Below, piece by piece: positions 29,501 to 36,594 of a stretch of DNA of 64,000 bases. A model generated the notes under the pieces. It saw only the letters and a program-made list of their open reading frames with translations, had not been told where the DNA came from and ran no database searches. The DNA is from Asticcacaulis sp. AND118 (GTDB taxonomy: Bacteria > Pseudomonadota > Alphaproteobacteria > Caulobacterales > Caulobacteraceae), in assembly GCF_020535245.1 (NCBI RefSeq), contig NZ_CP084911.1, forward strand, positions 845,001 through 909,000. Reading direction: 5' to 3'. A program made the translations under genes and the position numbers. The first letter of the stretch is position 1. The number at the start of each line of letters is the position of its first letter.

Positions 29501-29933
29501 CCGGGGGCTTCTTCGCCGCCGCACGGGCCTTCTGGAAGCGGAGATCGGGTTGATAGACATAGGCGTGCTGCGGGCCGCCGACACTGGCGAAGGCGCCGAT
29601 GACCACATCCATCTCGCTGGCGTGAGCCTCAAAGGCGGCGCGGCTGCCGTCGTCCCACGGCACGTAGAAGGCCACGATCTTTTGCGGCGCGCCAGCGTGA
29701 CGGGGCGCGAGGCGCAGGTGGTGCGGATGGCGCGCATCGTGCGTGCGAAAGGCCCAGCGCGCCGGTCGGGCATAGTCCATATGCAGGTCGAGATCGCGCG
29801 GCACCGGCACGAACAGGATCGACAGGATCAGCCCCAGAAACAGCAGGGTGGCGGCGGCGGCCAGCGCGATAACGCCGATCAGGGTCGCCTTGTTGCGCTT
29901 GCCCGACGGATCGTAGAAGACCGGTGTTTTCAT
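26553..29933 (-). CDS. GH18-like / polysaccharide deacetylase / family 2 glycosyltransferase fusion
   Basis: 1126 aa from ATG 29933. Order: membrane helix (about 17-42, ATLIGVIALAAAATLLFLGL); GH18-like barrel (about 85-395; GVVFDLENLEP corresponds to the catalytic DxxDxE region but has only an ExLE-like remnant, KLFLMVYDQHS); NodB deacetylase (about 458-650; WIALTFDDGPDPKW and ELGNHTYTHPN, both metal motifs intact); two helices; GT2 (about 750-1000; VSVIIPAYNEA, ALDADT, AEDQDL, QRYRW) and C-terminal helices. QxxRW marks a processive synthase. Resembles PgaB plus PgaC in one chain, so it may make and partly deacetylate a beta-linked aminosugar polymer. Confidence 0.85.
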   Translation of the reverse strand: MKTPVFYDPSGKRNKATLIGVIALAAAATLLFLGLILSILFVPVPRDLDLHMDYARPARWAFRTHDARHPHHLRLAPRHAGAPQKIVAFYVPWDDGSRAAFEAHASEMDVVIGAFASVGGPQHAYVYQPDLRFQKARAAAKKPPALLTMVQNTWREGFERENTRRLLTDAAARTRLLTQVEDTLKREKSAGVVFDLENLEPAALKPYLAFLKEARTRLGAEGYLVTATAPVDDPAWNLTTFAHAADKLFLMVYDQHSMVDTAGPIAAQDWFEARLSAAMKAVPADKAIVCIGNYAYDWSKAGTTVLTVGDAWLIAHDSDAAVTYDRDTGNSGFAYQENGVNHDIWMLDAVSAWNQLLTVHDTDAYGVALWRLGSEDPGVWQDFARFQGQGTPDLATLKPAGNVDVEGAGEVLRIAATPTLGRRRVVFDAQRVAQDQTYDSLPTPYVVRRTGFRPGWIALTFDDGPDPKWTPKVLKILKAEQVPATFFVVGEKALGHPFLLKSMLAQGHELGNHTYTHPNMATIPAEWARVELNSTQRVVEAYTGRSLRWVRAPYFGDAEPTTENELGPALLAQRMGYTSVGLHVDSEDWQRPGTQAIIDNVLKGVAAGAESAASDACRADANNCRSGQVVLLHDSGGDRQQTIDALPRLIRALKAQGYQFTTVSGLTGLPTARAMPALSGSDLAAVRFDIGLFMLLAWGTVALQGLFVAAIVLGVTRAIALSVMAIWADYSGHMDPPTETPEGGIAAFVRSRRVSVIIPAYNEARVIEASVRRVLTSTGVELEVVVVDDGSKDETSTIVARAFAGDPRVTLITQANAGKATAVNTGIARAQGEIIIALDADTQFEPETIARLVRWFVRPEIGAVAGNAKVGNRFNFVTRWQGVEYVTAQNLERSALAVFGAMMVVPGAVGAWRRTALEAVGGYPHDTLAEDQDLTIAIQRQGWAVAYDQDAVAWTEAPESFAALIKQRYRWAFGTLQCLWKHRRILREGQPKGLARIGLPQAWVFQIGFSVISPLIDLALMVNIVATAWTISQHGLAQTDGTLGRMLIYWAVFIVIDALCGGIAYLLEPRETRYPVFWLLSQRFVYRQIMYYVVLKALASAGRGLAVGWGKLERSGRVTAASAKPL

Positions 29934-30094
29934 CGCCTGAACGCCTTGCCCGCTATGGATATAGTCGCGGAGATGAGCCCGCTTCGTGTCAAAATTGAGA
30001 TACGTACAATCGTTTTCCTGACGATTTTCAGACCTGCGGCGGGTTGTCGCACCTTCACCGGATCCCCTCATAAGTTAACGCTACCGCTGGCGAC

Positions 30095-30108
30095 GGAAAC
30101 CGGTTACC
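30095..30108. promoter_or_regulatory. ACCGGT-centred palindrome before the PL1 gene
   Basis: GGAAACCGGTTACC, 6 of 7 positions symmetric, about 70 bases before the PL1 start. Shares the central ACCGGT with the site before the PL10 gene, suggesting one regulator for both lyases. Confidence 0.4.
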
Positions 30109-30177
30109 CTGACCGTACATCCCGCAGGCCGGACACACCGGCCGCGCCAATGACACGCTGAAGACAGAGCGGACCCA

Positions 30178-31434
30178 ATGCCAGACTTCCCCCATCGCCG
30201 CGCCCTTCTGGGCGGCCTGATGACCGTTGCGGCCTTTCCGGTCAAGGCCGCCGAAAAACCGGCGCTCATCAAGGTGACGACGCTCGATCCCGACGGACCC
30301 GGCTCGCTTAAGGCCGCGCTGGAAACCAGGGGCCCGCGTATTGTCGTCTTCGAAGTCGGCGGAGTCATCGACCTCGAAAAAGCCACCCTGCGCATCCGCG
30401 AACCCTTCGTCACCATTGCCGGAGAGACCGCACCGGCACCTGGCATCACCCTCATCAAGGGCGGGGTCAGCGTCCTCACCCATCACGTCGTCATCCGCCA
30501 TATCGCCGTCCGCCCCGGCGCCGCGGGCATGGCGCAGAAATCGGGTTTCGAACCGGACGGCCTGTCCTGCACGACGGCTCATGACGTGGTTATCGAACAT
30601 TGCAGCTTCACCTGGGCGGTGGACGAGGCTCTGTCGGCTTCGGGTCCGCGCTTCGAAGGCGCGACGCCTGACGACTGGCGGCGCAACACCTCTCACAGTA
30701 TCATCTTTAGAAACAACCTGATCGGCGAAAGTCTTCATCACGCCAGCCATTCCAAAGGTGCGCATTCGATGGGCTCCCTGCTGCACGATAACGTCACCAA
30801 TGCCCTGCTGATCGGCAACCTTTACGCCCATAACAATGAGCGGCATCCGCTGATCAAGGGTGGGGCGCAGGCCGTGGTCGTCAATAACGTCTTCGTCAAC
30901 CCCGGTTCGGCCTGCGCGCAATATACGCTGGTTGAGGAACAGTGGGCGGGCCGTGAGGCCATCACCGGGAAGCTTTTGCTGCGCAGCAATGTCATGCGCA
31001 GCGGGGTTAATACGCGCAAAAACCTCGGCCTCCTCAAATTCGGCGGGGCAGGGGATCTCGACTTGCACGCTGCCGACAATATCGCCACCTATCTGGACGG
31101 CAGCGCCGCCCCGACCATCGCCTATTATCAGGCCCGGCCTGACGGTCATGAGGACAGTGGCCCCTACCGCCCCAAGGGTGTGATCCGCGCCATGCCAAAG
31201 GAGGTTTTGATGCCGCAAGGCCTGAGCCTGCGCCCCGCCGCTGATGTCGAAGCCCATGTCTACAAGACCGCCGGCGCCCGGCCGTGGGCGCGCGACGCCA
31301 TCGATGCCCGGATCGTTGCCGAGGCGAAGGCCGGGAAGGGCCGCATCATCGACAACGAAGGCGAAGGCGGCGGCTATCCACAGCACAGGTCGACCCGCCG
31401 CGTATTCCGCGACTCATACCTTATGAAAATATAA
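30178..31434 (+). CDS. Pectate lyase-like protein, family PL1 (right-handed beta-helix)
   Basis: 418 aa, exported with an RR-containing signal (PHRRALLGGLMTVAAFPVKAA). Parallel beta-helix signatures: RIVVFEVGGVIDLEKATLRI, EPFVTIAGETAPAPGITL, VIRHIAVRPG, DGLSCTTAHDVVIEHCSFTW with the calcium-binding Asp in the following WAVDEALS. These are the usual marks of PL1-type bacterial lyases that cut pectate by beta-elimination. Single gene, divergent from the glycosyltransferase fusion. Confidence 0.85.
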   Translation: MPDFPHRRALLGGLMTVAAFPVKAAEKPALIKVTTLDPDGPGSLKAALETRGPRIVVFEVGGVIDLEKATLRIREPFVTIAGETAPAPGITLIKGGVSVLTHHVVIRHIAVRPGAAGMAQKSGFEPDGLSCTTAHDVVIEHCSFTWAVDEALSASGPRFEGATPDDWRRNTSHSIIFRNNLIGESLHHASHSKGAHSMGSLLHDNVTNALLIGNLYAHNNERHPLIKGGAQAVVVNNVFVNPGSACAQYTLVEEQWAGREAITGKLLLRSNVMRSGVNTRKNLGLLKFGGAGDLDLHAADNIATYLDGSAAPTIAYYQARPDGHEDSGPYRPKGVIRAMPKEVLMPQGLSLRPAADVEAHVYKTAGARPWARDAIDARIVAEAKAGKGRIIDNEGEGGGYPQHRSTRRVFRDSYLMKI

Positions 31435-32081
31435 TAAAAACAAAAAGAAATGCCCTGAAGTTACGTCTCTGCCTGCCCCTGATTCTGGCGGCGGCCCTGC
31501 CGGCTTTTGCGCACCTTCGACCATACCCATCTGGGTCGCGAAGCGCGGACCTCTTCGCCGGCCTTTTCGCGTAAACTCGCCCACGACGTTGCCAATTTAC
31601 GAAATAATTTAGTACTTTAAGCTCAATTTTTAAGATACGAAAAGGCAGAAGATTCCGGGGTCAGTTGACCCCGGACCCCGTTAATGGTGCACGAATGACA
31701 CGGGCTGAGCGTGTGGGTGAGACTGTAAAATTTAACCACGGAAAACACGGAAAGCACGGAAAGGGAGCAAGTGGCAATTTCGGCGCGAAGCGCCTGCAAC
31801 CCAGTCTGCTGCACAATGATCAGGGCCCTTCGGGCAAGATCGGTCCCAAAGCCTTTCCGTGCTTTCCGTGTTTTCCGTGGCCAAACCCTTCCTTTCTTAA
31901 CTGGTATCCAGCGGAAAGATGTCGGGCCAGAAGTCATTGAGATATTCGCGTGGAAAGGCTTGGAGCGTTCTCAAAATGCCTTTGCGGGTGCAGCATATAG
32001 CCGAGGCGGTCGCCATAAATCACTTCGATGTCCTCATCCCGGATCAGACCGTAGTCATGATCGATCCACGCAATGTTCTTA
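31435..32081. other. Repeat-rich interval with gene debris
   Basis: No intact gene. At 31457-31577 a frame encodes a signal-peptide-like LRLCLPLILAAALPAFA that stops soon after, with a possible continuation (HTHLGREARTSSPAF) in another frame: perhaps a broken exported-protein gene. Around 31651-31670 lies the palindrome CCGGGGTCAGTTGACCCCGG. A 145-base inverted-repeat element follows (31736-31880). From 31905 to 32081 the minus strand holds two short frames (WIDHDYGLIRDEDIEVIYGD and FPREYLNDFWPDIFPLDTS) that look like remnants of a gene cut by the IS. Confidence 0.5.
31736..31880. repeat. 145-base element bounded by perfect 28-base inverted repeats
   Basis: The left arm (31736-31763) begins CCACGGAAAACACGG and is made of stacked CACGGAAA-like units; the right arm (31853-31880) is its exact reverse complement. 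The 89-base interior has smaller palindromes (GGCGCGAAGCGCC, GGGCCCTTCGGGC). Only two copies in opposite orientation, so it is not a CRISPR. Confidence 0.8.
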
Positions 32082-32930
32082 GGCTCAGGCCCTATTAATT
32101 AACACGAGGGATTCCCAAAGGGTGGGTGATGTGATTCACTTTTGGAAGGAGGTGGATCATGGATGAAGTGTTTTTGCTGTCTGAGGTGCAATTCAACCGG
32201 ATACGCCGGTATTTTCCGTTGTCGCACGGCGTTCCTCGCGTGGATGATCTGCGCGTGGTCAGCGGGATTATTTACGTTATAAAACATGGTCTTCAGTGGA
32301 AGGATGCCCCCAAGGGCTATGGTCCGCACAAGACGCTTTATAACCGTTTCATGCGCTGGAGCCGGATGGGCGTTTTCAATAGGGTTTTCACCGCTCTGGC
32401 CTCGCAGGCTGGTGATCCGGAGCAACTGATTATCGACGCCACGCATCTCAAAGCCCACCGCACCGCAGCCAGTCTGCTAAAAAAAGGGGATTTCCCCGCC
32501 TTCTCGGACGCACCAAAGGCGGCCTGAACTCCAAACTTCATGCGGTTACCGACCCGCGCGGCAGGCCTATCCGCCTGTTGCTGACCGCCGGACAGGTCAG
32601 CGACTTCAAGGGCGCAGCCTTGTTGTTGGATACACTGCCCAAAGCAAAAACTTTGCTGGGCGATCGGGGATATGACGCCAACTGGTTCCGTAACGCTCTG
32701 AAAGGTAAGGGAATAAATCTCTGCATCCCTTCAAAGCGTAATCGAAAAGTTCAGATCGAGCATGACAAAATACTCTATAAGCAACGCCATAAGGTCGAAA
32801 ACATGTTCGCCAAACTCAAGGACTGGCGGCGCGTACACACTCGATACGACCGCTGTGCCCACACTTTCTTCTCTGCCATACTCATCGCCGCTACCGTCAT
32901 CTTCTGGCTCTGATCAATGAGTCCTGAGCC
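32082..32930 (+). mobile_element. Intact insertion sequence, IS5 family, IS427-like
   Basis: 849 bases. Terminal inverted repeats GGCTCAGGCCCTATTAAT (left) and the complement of ATCAATGAGTCCTGAGCC (right), matching at about 14 of 18 positions. Both ends are flanked by TA (32080-32081 and 32931-32932), the 2-base duplication usual for this group. One transposase gene with a frameshift fills it. Confidence 0.9.
32159..32913 (+). CDS. IS5-family transposase, two frames joined by -1 frameshift
   Basis: ATG 32159 has a strong AAGGAGG. The first frame (to 32527) carries the N-terminal DUF4096-type domain and the first catalytic Asp (LIIDATHLKAH). Seven A at 32479-32485 followed by the hairpin GGGGATTTCCCC let ribosomes slip back one base into the second frame (KKRGFPRLLGRTKGG...), which runs to 32913 and carries the second Asp (LLGDRGYDANWF) and the Glu (HKVENMFAKLKDWRR). 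All three DDE residues are present, so the element may still be active. Confidence 0.88.
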
Positions 32931-33166
32931 TAAGGTAAAGGCTTAAAAAAAATCAGCGCAAGCCAACCCGCGCATTGTAATGCCGCGCCAATGATGAAGA
33001 AGCCTTCTGCAAAGACTAGCGTACTGGGGTTTATAAAAAACAGACTTCCAAAAATACTTTTGTGGGAGATTGCTAAAACCTGAGTGCCGGAAAAAGCGAT
33101 AATCGGGGCAAAAACAAACAAAACCCTTTTGAGGCTACGGCGTCCTGTGTTTGAGCCGAATGTCAT
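32930..33166 (-). CDS. Small hypothetical membrane protein
   Basis: 78 aa with two hydrophobic helices (RVLFVFAPIIAFSGTQVLA; FAEGFFIIGAALQCAGWLAL). Its stop codon TAG is formed by the last IS base plus the duplicated TA; before insertion the codon would have been TAA, so the protein is unchanged. Starts 2 bases after another small membrane protein gene on the same strand. Not recognised. Confidence 0.6.
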   Translation of the reverse strand: MTFGSNTGRRSLKRVLFVFAPIIAFSGTQVLAISHKSIFGSLFFINPSTLVFAEGFFIIGAALQCAGWLALIFFKPLP

Positions 33167-33168
33167 CC

Positions 33169-33354
33169 TTACCGGCTTTTGAAAATGACCGCGAAGGCCA
33201 GCACGGCATAGCCGGCCCCCATAAGCACGTACTTGTACTGGGTCATGAAGTCGACGCCTTCGCCACCGAACGGGCGGAAATAGCCGATCAGGCTGGCGAA
33301 CACGAGGGTCACCGAGATCAGGAACAGCAAGATTGTGGTTGCCGTCAGTTTCAT
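33169..33354 (-). CDS. Small hypothetical membrane protein
   Basis: 61 aa from ATG 33354 (MKLTATTILLFLISVTLVFA...), two membrane helices separated by a polar FRPFGGEGVDFMTQYKY loop, ending FAVIFKSR. A longer in-frame start (33405) adds 17 polar residues before the helix and is less likely. Cotranscribed with the following 78-aa gene. Not recognised. Confidence 0.6.
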   Translation of the reverse strand: MKLTATTILLFLISVTLVFASLIGYFRPFGGEGVDFMTQYKYVLMGAGYAVLAFAVIFKSR

Positions 33355-33538
33355 GAAATACCCGCGCGTCGTCCCCGGTTCCGCTTTGTACCCGCAGTTA
33401 TTCAAACATTTGTGATGAGATCAATGGGGCGTTAAGGATTTTTTTGCGGCGTTGCGCCGAAGCCGGGAAGTCGCGTGTCACCATTCACTTCTGACGCGAA
33501 TACGATAGTCATTTGCAAAGTTTGTTGCAGGCCGAGGC

Positions 33539-34225
33539 CTACAGGGCCGGGCGCAGGAACAACAGTTCGTGCAGCACCACCAGACAGGTGAAGCACGAGG
33601 TCGCCACCATGACGCGCAGCACGCCCAGTTCCGACGGTTCGAAGCTGACGCGTTTTTGCGCGATGGCGACGAAGGGCAGGATCGAGGTCGTTTTCATGAT
33701 GGCGCGATAGCTTTCGCCGTAACGGATTTCACGCTTGCGGTCGATGCTGTTGGCCCCCAGCAGGCTGAGCGCTAGAAGCGTGCCGAAAAAGACCCACGAC
33801 GCCAGCGTGCCGGTGGTAATCAGGTGCGTGGCCGCCAGAAGCGCGATGCCTGCCAGCACCGGGTGGCGGCTGATGCGGATGATGCCGCTGACCGGACGCT
33901 CCGGCATCCTGTTCAGCGAGCCGAGCGCGGTCGGACTGGGGCTCAACATGCCGACGATGATCAGCATCAGACTGATAAAGTTGATGCCGAAGGCGCCGAT
34001 CTTCAGGGCGAAGGGCGCGGACCACAGGTGCAGATTGGCCGGGTCGCCGCGCGCGCCGTAATAGGCGGCGATCATCCAGAAGAAACCGATAAGCGACAGC
34101 AGGCCGAACAGGGCGAAATAGGATCGCGTGCCGATGGCGCCGATCATCTGCTCCCTGAGGTCGGAACCGGACACCAGAATATGAATCAGGATGAAGAAGG
34201 CGCAGGCCAGAGCCAGGGTCCACAT
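33539..34225 (-). CDS. NnrU family membrane protein
   Basis: 228 aa, six or so membrane helices. Family marks: N-terminal IHILVSGSDLREQMIGAIG, ISRHPVLAGIALLAATHL and YGESYRAIMKTTSILPF. NnrU was named from nitric-oxide respiration loci but is widespread outside them, and the related NnrU/MAPEG-like/isoprenylcysteine methyltransferase-like fold suggests a membrane enzyme or sensor. No nitrogen-oxide genes are nearby, so the name should not be read as function. Confidence 0.8.
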   Translation of the reverse strand: MWTLALACAFFILIHILVSGSDLREQMIGAIGTRSYFALFGLLSLIGFFWMIAAYYGARGDPANLHLWSAPFALKIGAFGINFISLMLIIVGMLSPSPTALGSLNRMPERPVSGIIRISRHPVLAGIALLAATHLITTGTLASWVFFGTLLALSLLGANSIDRKREIRYGESYRAIMKTTSILPFVAIAQKRVSFEPSELGVLRVMVATSCFTCLVVLHELLFLRPAL

Positions 34226-34238
34226 ACGAAAATTCGCC

Positions 34239-34973
34239 TTACAGGTACTGGATCATGGGGGCGTTCAGGACATCTCCGTCCTTGGGCGCGGGCTTGGGGG
34301 CCGGGGGTGGCGCGTCGTCGTCATCCTTGTCGTCAGTGCGATGGTCATGCACGGGCGGCTTAGGTTCGGGGGCCGGCGGTGGGGGAGGCGGCGCGGGTGG
34401 CGTCAGTTCTTTTTCGATGTCGGCCAACGGCTTACGGATGATGGCTTCGACGTGATAGAACCAGCGGCGTGAGGTTTCCATGGCGGCGCGCGGGCCTTCG
34501 GCGCGGGCGGTCAGGGCGTCGTTCGGGTCCCACAGGATCAGCTCGAAATCGGGCTTGGACGGATCGTTGAACATCAGGCGGATGGTCACGCGATCAACCT
34601 GCGGTGCGATGTCGTCGAACATCTTGTGCGCGCCGCCGCGGATGATGCGGGCGGCGACCTTGTTATTGACGAAGACTTCCATGCCGATCAGTTCGGCGAT
34701 GCTGTAGATGCGTGTCGGCACCTTGCCGAACTCACGCACGATGACGCAGCGATTGCCGAGATAGGAGAGGGCGGCGGCGGCCTTGCGCGCCGGCTCGATC
34801 GAGACCACGTCGGCCTTTGCGCCGTTCAGCGCTTCGGCGACCTCGTCTTCGAGTTTCTTTGGGGCCTCGACGCGCGAATCCCATACCCGGTAAAGGATGA
34901 GCAGGATGGCCAGGGCGGCTGCCGTCAGGACGATGATGGTCGGCAGATACTGGTTCACGGCGCAGGCGTTCAA
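34239..34973 (-). CDS. Hypothetical membrane-anchored protein, paralogue A, Pro-rich tail
   Basis: 244 aa from TTG 34973; GTG 34958 is an equally plausible start. One N-terminal helix (TIIVLTAAALAILLILY), then a conserved domain (about 80-195: EVFVNNKVAAR, RVTIRLMFNDPSKPDFELIL, RRWFYHVEAIIRK) shared with the 35053 gene, then a Pro/Asp-rich tail (PPAPPPPPPAPEPKPP). Not recognised. The helix plus soluble domain suggests anchoring in the inner membrane. Thirteen bases separate it from the downstream nnrU-like gene. Confidence 0.7.
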   Translation of the reverse strand: MNACAVNQYLPTIIVLTAAALAILLILYRVWDSRVEAPKKLEDEVAEALNGAKADVVSIEPARKAAAALSYLGNRCVIVREFGKVPTRIYSIAELIGMEVFVNNKVAARIIRGGAHKMFDDIAPQVDRVTIRLMFNDPSKPDFELILWDPNDALTARAEGPRAAMETSRRWFYHVEAIIRKPLADIEKELTPPAPPPPPPAPEPKPPVHDHRTDDKDDDDAPPPAPKPAPKDGDVLNAPMIQYL

Positions 34974-35052
34974 CCCCCAAAAACGAATAGACCGGGCATA
35001 TTAACCACGAAACGGTGCCGCCGTTAAGGGCTCGCACGCCACAGGTGTGGAT

Positions 35053-35646
35053 TTAATCGCGCTGTTCGTTGTCGTCCGTTTCGGGCTCAGGCTTTGTGGC
35101 GCGGATCGGCTGGGCCCTGGGCGGCGTGCGCTTGATCACCGCATCGACGTGAGACAACCATTTCCGGCCCAGTTGCACGGCTTCGGAAGCGCTCTTGGGA
35201 TAGGCGGGATTGGTCGTTATGTCACCAAATAGGGTGATCTCGAATTCCGGCGTTTCCACGTCGTTGAAGATCAGCCGCAGCACGACGCGCGACGCGCCGG
35301 GATAGGTTTCTTCCAGCACGCGGCGCGGTTCGCCCTTCTGCGTGCGGGCGACGACGCGCTCATCGACGATCAGTTCGGCGCCCTCGATCTCGTCGAAAGT
35401 GAAGACCAGGCCGTGGCGCCCCAGATCCCACAGGATGGCCAGATCGCCGTGGGTGAAGTCGAGGCCGGCGGCCTTGCGATTGCCGGTGTCGAAGACGATG
35501 GCGTCAGGGGCCTTGCCGATGGCGGCGGTCAGGCCGCGCGTCAGCCGGCGCGTGCTCTCGTACCACCACAACGCGCCCGACGCGAGGAGCGTCAGAAGCA
35601 GGGCCGCAAAGGCAAACCACAAGATGACGCGGAAGGCTTCTTCCAT
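35053..35646 (-). CDS. Hypothetical membrane-anchored protein, paralogue B
   Basis: 197 aa from ATG 35646. One N-terminal helix (ILWFAFAALLLTLLASGALW), then the same domain as the 34239 product: ELIVDERVVAR, RVVLRLIFNDVETPEFEITL and GRKWLSHVDAVIKR. The matching blocks have the same order and near-equal spacing, so the two genes are a tandem duplication. The tail is short and charged instead of Pro-rich. Function unknown. Confidence 0.7.
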   Translation of the reverse strand: MEEAFRVILWFAFAALLLTLLASGALWWYESTRRLTRGLTAAIGKAPDAIVFDTGNRKAAGLDFTHGDLAILWDLGRHGLVFTFDEIEGAELIVDERVVARTQKGEPRRVLEETYPGASRVVLRLIFNDVETPEFEITLFGDITTNPAYPKSASEAVQLGRKWLSHVDAVIKRTPPRAQPIRATKPEPETDDNEQRD

Positions 35647-35718
35647 CACACCGTTACACGACCGACATTATGCTTAACCGAGTCTTACCGGCCGCGGGTT
35701 AAGAATAGGTTTTTACCA

Positions 35719-35749
35719 TCATACCTCCCCAGCCTGCGGGGGGGTATGA
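35719..35749. terminator. Hairpin between xthA and paralogue B
   Basis: Stem TCATACCTCCCC / GGGGGGGTATGA (11 of 12 pairs) just beyond the xthA stop. A TTTT run follows only on the plus strand, so for xthA it would act as a hairpin without a good U-tract. Confidence 0.5.
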
Positions 35750-35751
35750 TT

Positions 35752-36543
35752 TTAGATGTCCAGTTCGACACCCACCGGCACGTGGTCCGAAGGCTTGGCT
35801 TCGTCGTGGGTGCGGCCGCGCGCGTCCTTGTGGATTTCAAAGCCTTTCAACCGGTCGGCGGCCTGCGGCGACAGCAGGTGATGGTCGATGCGGATACCTT
35901 CGTTCTTCTGCCACGCCCCGGCCTGATAATCCCAGAAGGTGTAGCGGTTGCCTTCGGGCGGCAGCAGGTCGCAGGCGTCGCTGTAGCCGAGGTTTTTCAG
36001 AGCCTGATAGGCGGCGCGGGTTTCGGGCTGATAAAGCGCATCGTCCAGCCACGGCGATTCGCGGTAGAGGTCGGCCTTGGTCGGGATGGTGTTGAAATCA
36101 CCCGACAGGATGCTGATTTCCTCGAAGGCCAGTATCTCCTGCGCCCGCGCCTGCAGGCGCTTATACCAGCGGTGTTTGTAGCTGTATTTATCGGTGCCCA
36201 TCGGGTTGCCGTTGGGCAGATAGATAGAGGTGACGCGCACCGGCACCGGCCCGTCGACCACGGCTTCGATATAGCGCGACTGCTCGTCTTCGGGCTCACC
36301 CGGCAGACCGCGCACGACGTCGGTCAGCGGATGTTTCGACAAGAGGGCGACGCCGTTCCACGTCTTCTGGCCGTGCACGGCGGCATTGTAGCCCAGCCGC
36401 TCGAAGGCTTCATACGGAAACTTCTCGTCGAGGCATTTCAGTTCCTGCAGGCCGCAGACATCGGGCTGGGTTTCCTCGAACCATTCCAGAATCAGGGGCA
36501 GGCGCGCATTGACCGAATTGACGTTGTAGGTGAAGATTTTCAT
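35752..36543 (-). CDS. xthA: Exodeoxyribonuclease III
   Basis: 263 aa, normal length. AP endonuclease and 3'-5' exonuclease of base-excision repair. Endonuclease/exonuclease/phosphatase fold with all catalytic motifs: MKIFTYNVNSVNAR, metal-binding Glu in GLQELKC (about 34), SGDFNTIP and terminal KPSDHVPVGVEL. AGCAGG lies before the ATG. Located 51 bases after the patatin gene on the same strand. Confidence 0.95.
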   Translation of the reverse strand: MKIFTYNVNSVNARLPLILEWFEETQPDVCGLQELKCLDEKFPYEAFERLGYNAAVHGQKTWNGVALLSKHPLTDVVRGLPGEPEDEQSRYIEAVVDGPVPVRVTSIYLPNGNPMGTDKYSYKHRWYKRLQARAQEILAFEEISILSGDFNTIPTKADLYRESPWLDDALYQPETRAAYQALKNLGYSDACDLLPPEGNRYTFWDYQAGAWQKNEGIRIDHHLLSPQAADRLKGFEIHKDARGRTHDEAKPSDHVPVGVELDI

Positions 36544-36594
36544 GTCGGACCTGCTGAGTTGTGGGGAGGGTTTAGCTCGCTTCGCTGCGCGCCG

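Noticed and set aside
31736-31880. CRISPR array suggested by repeated CACGGAAA units
   Set aside because: Only two long copies, in inverted orientation, no regular spacers and no cas genes.
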